In this document: in pieces, positions 47,201-61,166 of the stretch | Numbering within the stretch: position 1 is the stretch's first letter | How the letters are laid out: the number at the start of each line of letters is the position of its first letter | Assembly: GCA_947034895.1 (NCBI GenBank) | Contig: OX344762.1 | Location: forward strand, 34,824,760 to 34,888,759 | Reading direction: 5' to 3' | DNA: 64,000 nucleotides | Source: Rhytidiadelphus loreus | Taxonomy: Eukaryota > Streptophyta > Bryopsida > Hypnales > Hylocomiaceae | The notes under the pieces: generated by a model | Seen by the model: the letters and a program-made list of their open reading frames with translations, nothing else | Databases searched by the model: none | What the model was told of the DNA's origin: nothing | Position numbers and translations under genes: made by a program

Positions 47201-48159
47201 CAATCTTGACTAATATTTTTTTAATCCAACCCAAATTATGTTATGAAGAAACACAACACATTCCCATGTCAAAGGATCAACTAAATGCAGACTGGCCCAT
47301 AATTATCTGCATTGCTGGGAGAAAAAGAAGACAAAATTAAACTAGTAGCAAACAATTCCCTCCACAATCTTTACTGAATGTAGGGAAATGAGAAGTAGAA
47401 AGTTTTTAGCACCCTAATCCAGCATTTCCTAAACCATTGAAGCGCAAAAAAATACATAAAACTCTCAAAACTGCATAACATTTCTTTGCCATTGTTGGAA
47501 AGAGCACCTCGCTACTTTGAGAATCTGAATTAGGATCGCATTCTTAACACAACTGTCTAGCCCAAGATTGGTTGGAGGGCTGCTATCTCTCGTTTACTCT
47601 CCTATTAATTAGAAAACATCCATACTTTCAATATGAAAATTTGATGGCATCAAAATGATGGATGTGGGATTCTTGGGTGCAGCAACGAACCCATAAAAAA
47701 AATTTATGACTTCGTAAGGTATGTTCGCATTTATTAATTTTAAGAAGAGTGTTAATCAGTCTCAAAAACGAGTAATTTAGCTTCATCTTTGAACTAGACA
47801 CACTTTGCTAACACCGCTCTTACCACAAAGTGTGAGCATACCTTCGTTACTTCTGAACCCATCTCATCACCGTCATAGCAGAACAAAACAGTTGAAAACA
47901 CTTCAAAAAACAGAACAAAACAGTCGAAACTACGTCAAAAGATACTTCAATCCTAACCAGGAGTACATAAGTTTACCACATCGAAGAGGTTGTTCAAAGC
48001 AGGCCCCCACTTGGAAAGCTGGTGCCGAAGAATGGCTCCACTGGTTCGAAACCCGTGCAAGCCCAGCAGCTTCAATTTCCGGTGAGGCACCTTCTCCTCC
48101 AACCCCATCGCCACAAACGTAAGAATCGAAGCCCCTACAGCCAAAAAAGAAGCCAACAA
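44237..48159 (-). CDS. FSH-family serine hydrolase (OVCA2/FSH1-like), seven exons
   Basis: Exons: 48159-47977, 47154-47062, 46783-46682, 46547-46506, 46001-45872, 45236-45135, 44427-44237. All phases agree and give 280 residues. The fold is an alpha/beta-hydrolase. Marks are KLKLLGLHGFRTSGAILRHQ near the N-terminus and GKSEVEGLFEGPYYEWYRTN. The nucleophile is Ser125 in LGFSQGAVLSG, the acid Asp187 in LGEKDWL, and the base His212 in RSGHTVPRL. The family comprises esterases and lipases of mostly unknown substrate. After the His motif there is a polar, acidic tail of 62 residues. The first 17 residues are hydrophobic; Met18 (48108) gives a start closer to typical family members, so the 48159 start may be wrong or may add a targeting signal. 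Confidence 0.93.
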
Positions 48160-51100
48160 ATTGAAACCAGTTTCAATCAGCTTGCGATTCTAGATCGAGT
48201 TTGCTACACGAACGAGTCTTGAAAAAACTGGAACTAATAAGGTTTAGTACATGTCCATCTCTTACAGCAAGTTCGGTTTGAATCTCAAGAGAGTCGAATG
48301 ACTGTTGTGGCTATGGCGAAGGCTTGCAGTAACGTAGTTGTAATAAACAAGAGAGTTGCAAATGCTTGTCCACTGATTGTCAGTAGAAAAAGTGTTCGTC
48401 CTTTTGCATGGTTGACTTGTCTTTCGACACCCGCGACTCCGGACAAGCTGATGGTAAAGTGCGTGAGGTCAAAAAGTATGTGTTGACAAAATGTGGCTAA
48501 GTTTTTAGCACTCCTTAAATTAAACGGAGTATTATTTAAGAAAATTATAGATTCCGAAAAAGTGAAGATTAGTAGTGTTAATTAGAGAGTGAGTGTAGCA
48601 AAATTAACACTTCAAAAGTAAGAGAAATTCAACAACTTTGGAGTGATTGTCAACATCAACATTTGGGTCCTCTGGTCAAAAATGGTGAAGTCATTGAAAG
48701 TGGACGACCAGAAGACTAGAAAAAGACCTGGATGGGTCCGTCACCATTATGGAAAGGAATAAATTCTGAACCCCTTTTTTTTTTCCTTAATAAAATTCTG
48801 AAACTTTGGGAGCCTTTCAGTGTTGTGGTCAGTGAATTTTCTGCGGTTTTCTTGGTAGAAGCGCGACACGTGCCCTAGAATCAATGATTTTTTATTTTAT
48901 TTTATGGAATCTCGAGAAGTAACCAGCTATTTCCTCAATACTCGTGTGATATTTAGTGGGTGATATTTGGTGACATCTATATCAAAATTAGGAGATATCT
49001 AAGTAAAATTTGGCTATTGGTCTTACATAATAGCAATACTTTGGTCATTTTGATTGGAAGAAATGAAACTTTCCTTCACAAAACGTAGCTGCATCTCTGG
49101 GTTGTAGCCAACTGGTGAAAAAGAATGCATAAAAAAAATTATCTAGAATGCAAGCGGGTCAAACAAATTGTTCAATTGTGATCATCCATCCTTCACTCAT
49201 CTACAATATTGTATTACCTAAGAATAGTATATTCATCACTAATATTGGCAAATTCCATATTTCTTAGAGATTATTTTGGCAATTTCATCCGGGTTTTTTT
49301 CTCTTTTTTTGATGTAATGGGAGCCAACTTGAAAATTAGGTAAGATTTCGGCAATTATTTGCTAACAAAAATTTCACTTGTTGTAGTCAATGTTGGTTTT
49401 GCTAGGATTTGTGTCAAAGTGAGCAACGTCGATTGCAAGATTCTCCTCTTTCATTACATTTTAAAGAAAATCGACTATATTGATTTACCCTACAAGGGAT
49501 TTATAAAACAAATTTAGTTGTACCTGGTTATAACCTTTTACAAGAGAAGAATGTTTTTACCAATGATATTTGTGATGACTCTTCAACATGAATACTACTA
49601 CTACACATACAATATTCCTCCCTTATAAAAAGTTATAATCATATTTAAGTTCATTCTGTAACACATACTAATAAGAAAAATCAATTAGTTAAACGCTTTT
49701 CTCCATTGAAAGATGGGAACCATAACAAATACCATAGGAAGATTCTCCTTTGTAACAAAATTTAGGTGAAATTATCTAAAATTGTTCATTTAATCCTTAA
49801 AGGATGAAATATTCATGATTTTAGAAAGACTATTTTGATTGATTATATTGTGGAAATTATAACCTCAATGCAGAGTACCTCTATTATACTATTAGACAAA
49901 GTTGATTTTTCTTTTCAAATTGAACAAATAAAGATTGCCACATAAACTCTTTGAGACTGTTAGATAAACTTGAAGCCTATATTCGACCTCATCATTTTCA
50001 TTGGGTTAAGTTGATGTATATAGATTGAGTCAAATTAAAATTGAAAGTTAATTTTTAGGCAAATGGGGATCATGAATTTTTTAGAAATACTTTTTTTTGT
50101 AGTATTTGTAATTCTTACAAATGTCAAAGGCAATATTTGAAGAAATCTTAAGTGTCATATATACGAATTAAGACTTTGAAATGTTTTTAGAAAGATTCAA
50201 ACCATAATACTTTAGATGGTTCCTATATAATAATATGGGAGAAGGGAATGATTTATAGAACTTTTTTCTTAACCTCGCAATGACTGAAAGGACATCTTGA
50301 GTCCTTTGGATGTTTTCAAGGAGGCATCATAGATGGAAAAAACTTTGGGGGGAGTTTCTTGAACCCAATTTCAATTTAAAATGTTATATATTTTTTCATC
50401 ATGATATTTTTTTACTTTCCTTCAAAAGAAAATGGCAAATTTGTGCATAACTGTGTAGTGTATTTCTGCAATTTTTGCTCCTTTTTTTTAATATGAATTT
50501 AAGCTATAAAAACGATTATTTTTTAATTTGAGACCAAGTGACCAACTAATGAAATGAAGCTTATCAATTCTTATTTTTTTTTCAAATTTCAAATTTGAAA
50601 ATTCCTAGATTTGAATATTTTATTGCTATTTGAACTTTGGGTCTATCACCATGGAGTGTTGATTTTCTAGTTTTCAAATGACATAGTAAAGTTTGCCATT
50701 ATGATGGTGTTCTATACAAGAATGTAAGAAATTTCAGATTTTTGAAGTATTTTTGGATTTGATATGAGTTTTTTTCACTTTTTATTCAAAAGTTCTTAGT
50801 AACTTCAAAATTTTCACAAAAAAATCTAAAATTTGTACTACTTATAGAAGTCATGTACTAATTACATCTTTGAAGAATAAATAAGTGAAATTTCATTCAT
50901 ATATAGTTGCAAAATGGGAGCATACAAAGAGAGGAACTTCAAGGTTTGAAAAAGTGAACATAGGCTTGTCCTTTTTAGACATAAGTTCAAATTCTAAATA
51001 CTTTGAGTCCTACATAACAAAGATCCCAAATTTTTGTCAAAAAATACTTATAACATTCTTGAGGACCTATTTTATGTTAGAGAACTAAGCAAACCAAATT

Positions 51101-53622
51101 GACAGTTGAGGGAATTGAAAAATGTATTTTCATAATCTAAGGACTTATATTGTTGCAACGTGGCGACTCACATTATTCTCAAATTGGTTTCCATAATTAT
51201 TAAAAAAATTTGGATAACTTCAAAGTTTCGGTTATGTTGAGTGGATTCAATCATCAAGTTCATTTGCCAATCTATTTAAAGCTTTGAATGGCAAGGCCTT
51301 CAAGACCTTAAATAAGAATTTAGAGTCCTTTTAGACTTTTGAATTGTAGACACAAAAGTGTGAAAAGGGTTATAAACTTGTATAACTACGTTTTTCCTAA
51401 ATTGATTGAAATGTCAAGGTTTTAAAATATACCCAATCCTCTCTCAGCTATTACAATATATCTTAGCCATCACTTGACATCTCCAAAGTACCTTTGTCTT
51501 ATCCAAAGAACATTTCTGGAGTGACCACAATAGTCATGTGGATACAATAGGGCAGCTTGCTTTATATTCTCACAATTTACAAAATTTCATGTAATCATGT
51601 GCAATTATAAATAATATAATTTTGTCAAGGATAGTTATATCAAAGAGAGTTTATCTAAATTGAAAGTGTATGAAACTTTGGTTGGTGTCGTTGTGAGGGG
51701 GGGGGGAGAATTTGTGTGAGTGCGTTTGCAATGTCTCTTCTTTTGTTGGTGCCGACAATAAATAAGTAAATAAAAAATAAGAATTTTTATCTCTTATTTG
51801 CAATACAATCATCAACAATTATATGGAGCAATACAAAGCCCTAGTTCATTTGAATCTGATTAATCCCTAAAGGACCAAGTGGTCATTGAATGACCAACTA
51901 AAAATTCAAGCACATTCCTTCAATGTCAATATTCAATGGACCTTTTGAAATTTGGTGAGTAACCATACAGTACAAGATGTAGCTATCACAAAAACCATAT
52001 ATAGAGCAAAAATCTCACTTTAGGAGGATTTAAAGTTTGTTGCTTCTATCAAGCAAGATCAGGAAAAAAAAATTCTCTTAAGGCAGGAACATCTAAAACC
52101 ATCAAAATTAGCAATTCTAAACTTGATTGAATTGTCGATTTAAGGGATTTCATGCCTTTTTTCTTGATTTATTTTTAAAATATTAGCTAAAACCAAAATC
52201 TAAATAAATCAACAATTAACTAATTGCAACTAAATATGGGAAAGGTTTAATGACACTTTGGAGACACGGTTCAATAAAAGCCTACTTGTCAAGAGTGGAT
52301 ACAAAGACGTTTTTGGGTGTTTTCACCTTACCTTCAAGTGCCATGATCTTGTAATCTACATAGTCAAAGTTTCTGAATTTTTTTCACATATTTCTATAAT
52401 TTTCTAGTACAAATTTGTACAGTTGAACTTAAAAAAAATAAAAAAAATAAAAAAAATCATTTACCACTAACCTAAAAAGTAGAAAATTTTGACAATTTAT
52501 ATAAAAAATGTGTTCAAGTTTTTTAGGGATTAACCTTGAAGTGCTCTGACATCCACTTTTTGGACAATTAATAGATTGAAACTCAAGTTTCATCCTTATT
52601 ATTGCTTAGATGAAAGGATTTTTAATTTGTAGAGATACTTTATCAAGTTGTTGTCCTACCTACATGGCTAGATTTGGTGTTACTAGAGTACGTATTTTTC
52701 TAAAATTACAAATGTGGAAGTATGTCAAGTGGTTGACCAAGCCCAAATTGCATTGACTCTAGTTCAAAATTGGATTTGCAAAAAGAAGTCATAGATTTAA
52801 AGAACACAAAAATTTCAAAAAACCACCATGTAAAGAGAACCTCATTTCAAATCCATTCCAACAAGTTTTACTCAAAAAATGATAATATTTTGTTTGTAAT
52901 CAAATTTAGAAGGAATTATAAAACTTTCCTTTCAAAATTTATAAAAAACATATTGGTGATAGCATTGATGAATCTAGCCATGGAAATGGAATCCATAAAT
53001 TCAACTTTTATTCACAAATCAATTCCAAAATATTCTTCCAAATAGTACTTTATAATGATTTTTCCCAAATCGTTAATTCTGGAGAAGACTCTGGACGTTT
53101 AGGGGTTAAAGCTGTTGGGATCAGTAGACGATTCCCAAAACATCAAGTCCTATTGAGAATCTTACTGTAGAAAACAAATTTTCTAACTCATAGTTGATTT
53201 AGATTTCTTGGCGACAGATCCACAATTAGACATTTGAACTCTAAATATGGCAATGTGGTATGATTTTCAAGACACTGAAGGAACCGACAATCACGAGACA
53301 TAAATCAGAGGATGAAAAATAAAAGCGCCTCATCAGAAACATCGTGCAATAGCATTCTCATTATACCGACGGTTTACATGTATTTGCCAAGAATTGCCTA
53401 TTTCAGTTCTCATAAATGAATTTCAAGTCTAGATCTAAAAGCTCCAGAAAATTGTCGGTAAAGGGTATTTTACCTTGGCTTTCTTTCTTGCACAGGGTCC
53501 AAACAGTACGCAACTGAGAATCTGTTTAATGAGCTAGTGATATGTTACACTCAACTGATTATCTGGCACTAATAAGTTCAAGATTATGCATTCGAAGAAT
53601 TCATTTCCTACTCGTTTTAACA
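48160..53622. other. AT-rich spacer
   Basis: No gene was recognised. A short rightward frame at 48298-48486 lies in the hydrolase upstream region and shows no family features. From 48500 on the DNA is AT-rich with homopolymers. Parts near 51900-52450 share loosely similar words with 62650-63480, suggesting an old dispersed repeat. Confidence 0.5.
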
Positions 53623-56600
53623 TCAACTGAAACCTAAACACTTCATATAGTGCTTAACTCCAATTAGCAAAGCAGCTGCCTTCCAGGTCAATAAGCGGAA
53701 TTCTAAGTCTAATTTATCCCAAAACTTCCAAACTTGTGAAAATAGTCCTTTCCGTTCCATCTCTGACACTGCCTTGGATGATGTCCTGGCGACAATTAGG
53801 TATGTGTTGATCGGAGCACCCTGCATATGCAAGAACACTTTGTAAGAAATGTGATTCAAACCTCCAAAAGTATTTTCCCGAAGCCAAAGATGAACCCTCG
53901 TGTCCAATAACTACTTCCTGCTGTTCACACCTTCAAGTCACTCTCCTGTCGTACTAGCGTTTCCGACTATAAGCAATACATACGTGGTAATTGTTAATGA
54001 TCCCATACCAGAGCATTGTCGACAGCTCGCAAACAGTCATTTGTTTTCAATAGTAGTAACACCACCCGTGGCAATCGAGCAAGTAAAGCTGATACCTCCC
54101 AAAAGTATTGTGAAGCATAACCCTGAAGATTTGGAACAGAGACATGGAGTTAGTGCCTGCATGAAAATCTAACCTGAGAAGAGATCCTGTCAAACTAGGG
54201 CCAGAACCAGAAAATAAAAAATATATATAATGATACCACTTTTGAAAATGTTAATCGCCGTACTCTGATTAAACAAAATGTTAAGTAAAGTAGTACAAGG
54301 AAAACATAACTCTAACATGAAATCCCTTAAATCAGAAAAAAAAATGTTCAGACCAATCAAAAAAGGCAATAACGTTGGGGTACAAAATTGATTGGCCAAA
54401 CCTGAAGCTCTTCTCTCTCTTCTGCAGTGTCAGGAACGATCAAGTGGTCGATCGATCGGTCCACAATCTTATTCCAAGGACGCATTGTAAGAATGGCAGC
54501 AAAAAGTGCATATAAGTCATCACCAGCCCCTAATCCAATACAGTGCTCCTTGATTTCCTTGGAATCGGCGAAGACAAGCGCCTGTATCCAAAAATGACAA
54601 TCGAGAACCTCAGCATTTGAAACAAAATATATTAAACAGCTCATATAGGGTAAGATCATACAAGGAAGAACTCGACAAGATGACGTCCAGGGATAATTTG
54701 ATGCTATTAGTAACAGGCGATATTCTCATGATTGTAGGCATGCCTAAAACTAGAACAGATCCCCAGGAAATTCCAAAAAATAAAACTATGATCACATGCT
54801 CTGTTGTTATGCACTTCCAATGACTTGAGTATGATGCGATTTCTTATCATAAAATCAAACATTGGAATGAGACTTCCATCACTACACTTCCAGACAAATG
54901 ATAACACGCCGTTACAAATAATGTCAGGTTACATAAGTATCAAACCTTCCATAATCCAGCATAGTTGGATTGAATTACAGGATCCAAAGTTTTATACAGC
55001 CCGTGGTCTAGCAATACAAGCTGCGGTTCCTTAGAGCCTGAAACAACAAACCAAGAAGAGGTGACATGACAAATTCTTAGACCAAAGAAACTCTGTGGGC
55101 AACAATTTCTAGCAAACATCGGTAGCCTTATACGCAATCATCAATTGTACAATTCGAAATTTTAAGCACCATAAGAAGGCGTCATTTCCACTTCCATGTG
55201 TAATACCGACAAAGGAGTTTGAAGTGAAACAACTTACCAGGCTTAACACGGACCATCATGTTAGCTGCGTGAGGGTCGCAATGCACAAATCCATGGCGGA
55301 AAATCATTTCTGCAAATGTCTGGCTTACCTGGTAAAACAAGGTAAGCAATTCTGAATTTAATACGTCTGTAGACAAAGTATTAGATTTTCAGTAAGAAAA
55401 TTATATACATTAACCTCCAGACATTTCAGTATCTACAAATGGATTCACAAATACAAAGCACAGTAAAAGATTATTGAGCACTATGAAGTCAACAATACAC
55501 CGTGTGTGTGTGTACTCAGGAGTTGAAACGTACCAATCGAGCTACATCGGCAGGACGAAGGCCAAGTGCTTTTATTGCTTGCACATCAGTGACCCCAACA
55601 CCATCCATAAACTCCATGGCAAGAATGCGTTGAGTGCTCAACTCCCAATATATATGAGGGACACTAATTTGAGAAGCCAACTTCGGGGACAATTTCTTGA
55701 AGTTTTCTAGACTCTTTTCACAGTTTTTTCCCTCATTAAGAAAGTCCAGTTCCTGCACACCCAGAAATATAATATCATAAAAAACCGCACATTGATAAGC
55801 AAGTTCATAGACGTTGTGAAGGCCAGTTCAAACCTGCTCTGGTTAGTTCTCTGACAATGAATGAATATTAAAATGAACAGTAAGTGCACAAACCTTAGGT
55901 AAGCTGTCACGAACTTCTGCCAACAACCACCTGCCAACGGAAAAGGTATTCATGATTCAGAATCAAACAAACAAACAGGTGGGAAAGCCAGCGCGTGATC
56001 AGTTTTCACATTTATTGACTAAACAACACATATCATATATAATATGTTAATATGTTGTCACATCAACGAGTACCACGTACGAAGCTAGTGAAACTGAATT
56101 CAGAGAAATCATCAATCTTAGTGGAAAAGGAATATCACCTGTAGTCAAAAGACGGAAAGAAAAAATGTACCACATTGACGATGAGATCAACAGTTGCCGT
56201 GTCAGCCATAGCAGAATCTGTCAAGTGCATGTGTTGGACCTATCCCGGAGCACACTCCAAGGTCAGATATGGAGAGAAGGAGAATCGTGTAGAGGTCAGG
56301 TTTCCACGAAAATTCAGTACATCAAAATTGTCGAATCTGAAATCAAAAGTGGTTGATCGGCTCATTCGAAATGCAAGGAACTAATGAACAAGAAGCTGCC
56401 ACAATAAAATGGGCATTTCAGGAACATACCTTCACAGCAAGTTTCTGACCACCAAAAGTCTTTGCTGAATGGACCTGAGCCAGTGACGCACTGGCAAGAG
56501 GCACACGATCAAACTCCTCAAACACCTATCATACGCCACGGTGGTATCAGAAATATAGCGGCTACGAAAAATCCTTGACTTTTAAACCGTGGTTTACGTG

Positions 56601-59074
56601 GATGATGTTCATTGACCCTTTAGTGATAAGAAGAGATGTGTCATTCAGTTACTGGATCCTCCAAATCGCAGCTTTCAGAAGTCTCAACAGGCATTTATCC
56701 TCATCATTGTTACCTGTTTTCAGCATCGCTAACTAAACTCGTTGCGCCTCACTGGAAACGCCCGTTTTCTTAAGCATATCTTCAGCAAAGTACATAGCAG
56801 CTCATGTGAACATATCCAGGCACAATCTGCTAGCATGTACCTTCCTTTACAAACTGATAATCATACGAAAGATTCATTTTTTCTACAACGTTCATCGATT
56901 TCTACAGATGACAAACACAAGGAGCACATAGGTTTAATACGAAGTACGTATGTCTTACTATGCCGACAAAATTTACTCACTTTATAATTACAAAAGTGCA
57001 CGTGATCTGACGATGCCCATGAAATCCACCAATGTCATCGAAAATGTATACGACTTATTACAAGTTACAAATTTCTTCCTTTGCGCTGGACAATTAAGAA
57101 TCAAAGACATACCTCATGTGGAAGACGACCAAGTTCAGCCATAAACACATCACAAACTTGCTTGTATGTTGAAACCGGGCACTTGTCCAACATTGATGCC
57201 CGCATGATTTTTACATACTCCTCAGGCAACAGATAATCCTGCAAAGATAGTTATGATACTTCAGAAAACCCAAATGGCCTTCACAAGAATAAAATTTGAA
57301 TTACTTCTTCAATACCATAGACTGTTTCAACAACTTGCAGAAACAACGCAAGGAAGGGAAGCTCGTAAATGACAGTACTCAAAACCACGAAAATTCAGAT
57401 ACACCATCGGATTATGGTACAGTATTAGAAACTTCAACTAAAAATAAATTCACCCACCAATTGACCAATGTGCTGACCGAGCTTGATATAAATCCCACCG
57501 TTTTTAAAACATAAGGCTTGCAACCTATTGGCGCAGCGCACATGAGCTTCATGCCTAGCTACTTCCCGCGCAGTGCTCCCCTCCACCAGACCATACAATG
57601 AATACTTGTAATCTGCCAGAAAATGAAAATTGAAGTTGATCATCTACGTCTAAATAATAAAATTAAGTACTCGCTTCCACATCTGACGAACATCTCCAGA
57701 AATAAAGTACACATATTTGCAGATAAACAATGGGAACGAGAAAAAGAATCCTGAAACCCTTGAGGACCAGGGGTAGTCTAGATTTCCAAAATTGTGAGAT
57801 GTATCATAAAATGCGACTTGGAATAATAACTTAATGGTGATATAAAAATAAGAGCTGTAAAATAAGATCCATAGATCATATCCATATCATATCAATTGCT
57901 GCACTAACCAATATTATTCAATAAAATTTCAAACCGAAAGAACACTACCACAAGAAACTACAAATATTTAGATGGATGAGAAACAGAGATTCTGTATGCT
58001 AGGGACATGTTTGTGTTCGTCCTTCTTTTAAACTTGAACGTCTGGTGCTTCAGGGGTTAATTAAAAAAAATACCAAATCTCATATCCAGGCTATTCGCCA
58101 TCGTTCCCAGAATCACTAGGTACAGAAAATGACAACAACACAGGCACTACTACCACTATCAAATTGAATTCATGTTGCACAGCATCACAAATAATCAACC
58201 AATACCGAAATGAAAGTGTTCACTCTCAGAATTGCTCTAGCACTCAAAAAAAAACTCACCAAGATCAATCCCTAAGACTGCTCAGTCAGTCAGCAGAATA
58301 CAGAGGCCAAAGCTGAGTATATAAACAAGGCAACATCTGCAGTAAAATGTTTACTATAATTTTGCAACCTGGAAATCTTCCAAGCCTAAGACTCAGGCCA
58401 TCGAAGTTCAAACAGATATCTCAATAGAGATTCAACAGACCTAGAACTATAGACCAATGAAACACTCCACGCACTAGAAAAATTGTAAACCACTTCCGAC
58501 GCAATCTGTTTTGGAAGACGGAGATCCACCCAACCACCCACGAGAAAACAGTAGACAGAACAGGAGAACGAGCTAGACGAAAGAAGGCAAACGAAAAACG
58601 AAATCGCTCAAACCTTTCTGCGCAAGAATCTAGTACAACCAATCCTCAAAACCAGCTCGCCACCTTTCCAGTGCAAATTGAGCGCGATCCACAACAATTT
58701 CCTTCCTAGCAATCCAGATTGAGTCCCATCATCATGTTCTAACCTGCAATCATCGCCACAGCAGTGGTCACGTCCCGCGTCAGCCGCACCGGAATGGAAT
58801 ACAACATGGTCGCCCTCCGCCCCGGGTGCTCTCCATTGGCCACCCAAGCCGTAGCTCCCACCACGCCCGTGCCAAGGAGGAGTTTTCCAAGACTCCTCGT
58901 CCATCCTTTCGTCTTCGGCTTCGCCCCTTCCGCAACCACAGCAGTTGCAAATCCCCTTCCAGTTCGAGAAGTCTCATAAATTCGCTGGGAGAAATCGGGA
59001 AAAAGACCAGAGGAGGGTGGATGACGCAGCGCGCTGCTAGTTAGTGCCGACAAGCGGCGACGCGCTTGATGCAT
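53623..59074 (-). CDS. ABC1/UbiB atypical kinase, ADCK1-like, probably mitochondrial, 12 exons, 579 aa
   Basis: Exons: 59074-58744, 57612-57458, 57238-57113, 56525-56430, 56239-56139, 55930-55894, 55752-55534, 55328-55238, 55037-54946, 54581-54402, 54122-54009, 53820-53623. Phases agree throughout. The N-terminus (MHQARRRLSALTSSALRH) is Arg/Ser-rich without acidic residues, like a mitochondrial presequence. Signature motifs: KLGQ at 154-157 (the family's KxGQ), PLASASLAQVH at 213-223 (variant of the Ala-rich loop), Lys236 in KLAVK, ELDFLNEGKN from 283, catalytic HCDPHAANMM (Asp373, Asn378) and metal-binding LLDHGLY (Asp396). The family supports coenzyme Q and lipid homeostasis in mitochondria and plastids. 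The substrate here is unknown. Confidence 0.94.
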
Positions 59075-59182
59075 GGCTGCTGAACTAAAACTCGCTCCGC
59101 TAAATTACTCTGCGAAAGCTCATGGCGGGGAAGTGATGTTGGAGGAATTTACGAAGTCTTACTTAAGGTGGCTTTTAGGAGG

Positions 59183-59192
59183 AAACCCTAAA
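59183..59192 (-). promoter_or_regulatory. telo-box-like motif upstream of the ABC1 kinase
   Basis: AAACCCTAAA lies about 110 bases before the ABC1 kinase start codon in a gene-like GC context. The same motif occurs twice before SRP72. Confidence 0.35.
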
Positions 59193-60298
59193 AGAGTAAA
59201 AGGGGACGACGACGATGGTGACGTGGAGGATCTCGGGCCGCGGGAAAGACGCGCCGCCGTCAGTTAGTGGCAGTTGACAGTTGGTGTCCGAGGTGGCAGC
59301 CAGCCCTTTTTTTTTACTTTTTGACAAAGTGGCGATCACTTAAAATTTGGTGTAGCATTGTATCTGTACATTCATCCATTTTTTGGATCAAAAATACTTT
59401 TCAATCACATTCAAACACTTTTTCATCCAAATTTGGCAATTTCATCTATATTTTAAATAGAACTGGCAAAAAGTAAACATTTATTTTGAAATGATGCAAT
59501 TTGGCCCTATGGTATAAAAAAAAAAGGTTGGTGGCAGCGTTTCCTTAAAGCCACCAATATTTCCCAAAACAGACCTTTTCATTTTTCATGTATTTATTTC
59601 TAATGGAAGGTTCCAACTATGCTGAATTGTTTTTATTGACGGTTTTAGGTGTTTCTACCATATATAGGGTCAATGAAATATTAGTAGGGCAAAAGTATAA
59701 GAGCATCTAAGGGAACAATTTTGTAATAATAAATGGCAGGGCCTATACATGCACAAAGTCCGGGTTTTTTGAGAACAAATTGATTTATGGTAGAAGTAGG
59801 GGAGCTAGCCTCTTTACAACTAGACACCTATTTTCGCTAGTTAGTCTGCTTTGTTTCCGATCAATTGGAATTCAAGTGACAGCTCACACAATTAGGCGAC
59901 AGCTCACAAATCACACATGTTAGGAAGGTGTACATTGAAAGCACACTATGGTTACAAGATGTATACTAGAAGCTACAATTATCAATTACATTAAAGCATG
60001 GTTGATTTTGTAATCAATCTGCAGTTGGAAATAAGGTGACTTATATAACAAGAATGGGTTGAACGAAATCTTCACAAAAATAATTTATAATTATTTTGCT
60101 TTAAGGGGGAAAAAAGAACAAATTATAGAACCTTCTCCAATTCTATTTTTCCATGGAGGGGGGGATTTTTCTCCTCACCATTTGCATACTAGAAATACAA
60201 AAAATTGCTTAAATAGTCGGAAAGAAGTTGGCTACCTTACCTATTCCTAATAACTTAAGCATTAGATGAGTTTTAGCCCCTCGAAGGATTGTTTTCAG

Positions 60299-60588
60299 CA
60301 TTAGGGGAGATTTGAGGGGTCCGGGAGACTGCGAGTTCTTGGGGAGTTCACTAATTGTGAACTTTCTATGAACTGTAATTTGACGTGGCCAGGAGGCGAC
60401 CACGTGAGATATTAATATTTTAATAATAATTTTTAAATAAATTTATTTTTTTTAAATATAAAATTTTAATATAAAAATTTTTATTTTTTATTTTGTAAAT
60501 ATTTTTTTATTTTGACTGTCGTTTGTTGTTCACAACAAAGGAAACAACTCCAAAACAAACTTCTAGACCCCTCAAATCTCCCCTAATG
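60299..60588. mobile_element. MITE with 23-bp perfect terminal inverted repeats
   Basis: The left end CATTAGGGGAGATTTGAGGG (plus GTC) is matched perfectly by its reverse complement at 60566-60588. The centre is A/T-rich. A small hairpin, GTTCACTAATTGTGAAC, is at 60346-60362. The target duplication is not clear: ends are bordered by G on the left and G on the right. There is no coding frame. Confidence 0.85.
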
Positions 60589-60886
60589 GTTGGTTCCTCT
60601 TATTGAGAACGAGCTACCTTGCTAGCTACTAGTGTTTGAAATTTAAAAATCATTCAAAAATATAAAAATTTGAAAAAATATGAAAATTAAATATTTAAAA
60701 AATTAATTAATTAATAAAAAATCCCTCCACCACTTCAGTAGGCTATTGTGGATGCATTCTTGCAATCTAAGAACTGCAAGGAATTTGCTGCTCTTCTAAC
60801 AAGCCAAATCCCATCTAATGTATTTTAATATGTGCAGCATGGAAAATTCATTGAGAAATTAAGCTAATGTATGCAAAATATAAGGA

Positions 60887-61166
60887 CATTAGGGGAGATT
60901 TGAAAGATCTGGGAGATTGCGAGTTTCTGGGGAGTTCATTAATTGTGAACTTTCTATGAACTGTAATCTAACATGTCCGCGTCCGATATTAATATTTTTT
61001 TTAACAAAAAAAATATTTTAAAAATATTTTAAATTATTTTAATGTTAAAAAAAAAAAAAATTATTTTATTTTATAAATATTTTTAAATTCTTATTGTACT
61101 TTGTTGTTCACAGCAAAGGTAACAGCCCTGAAATAGACCTCTAAACCCCTCAAATCTCTCCAAATA
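60887..61166. mobile_element. second copy of the same MITE family
   Basis: Its order matches the copy at 60299: TTAGGGGAGATTTGA, GGGAGATTGCGAGTTTCTGG, GTGAACTTTCTATGAACTGT, an A/T-rich centre, GTTGTTCACAGCAAAGG and CCCCTCAAATCTCTCC. The terminal repeats have decayed to about 13 recognisable bases. Confidence 0.85.

Noticed and set aside
48298..48486. Rightward 62-codon frame near the hydrolase upstream region
   Set aside because: Short, no family features, no splice partner; probably leader or promoter DNA.
59073..59267. Rightward 64-codon frame starting one base from the ABC1 kinase ATG
   Set aside because: It overlaps the kinase start on the other strand, ends in a GAC/GAT-type simple repeat, and has no recognisable domain; most likely promoter and leader sequence.
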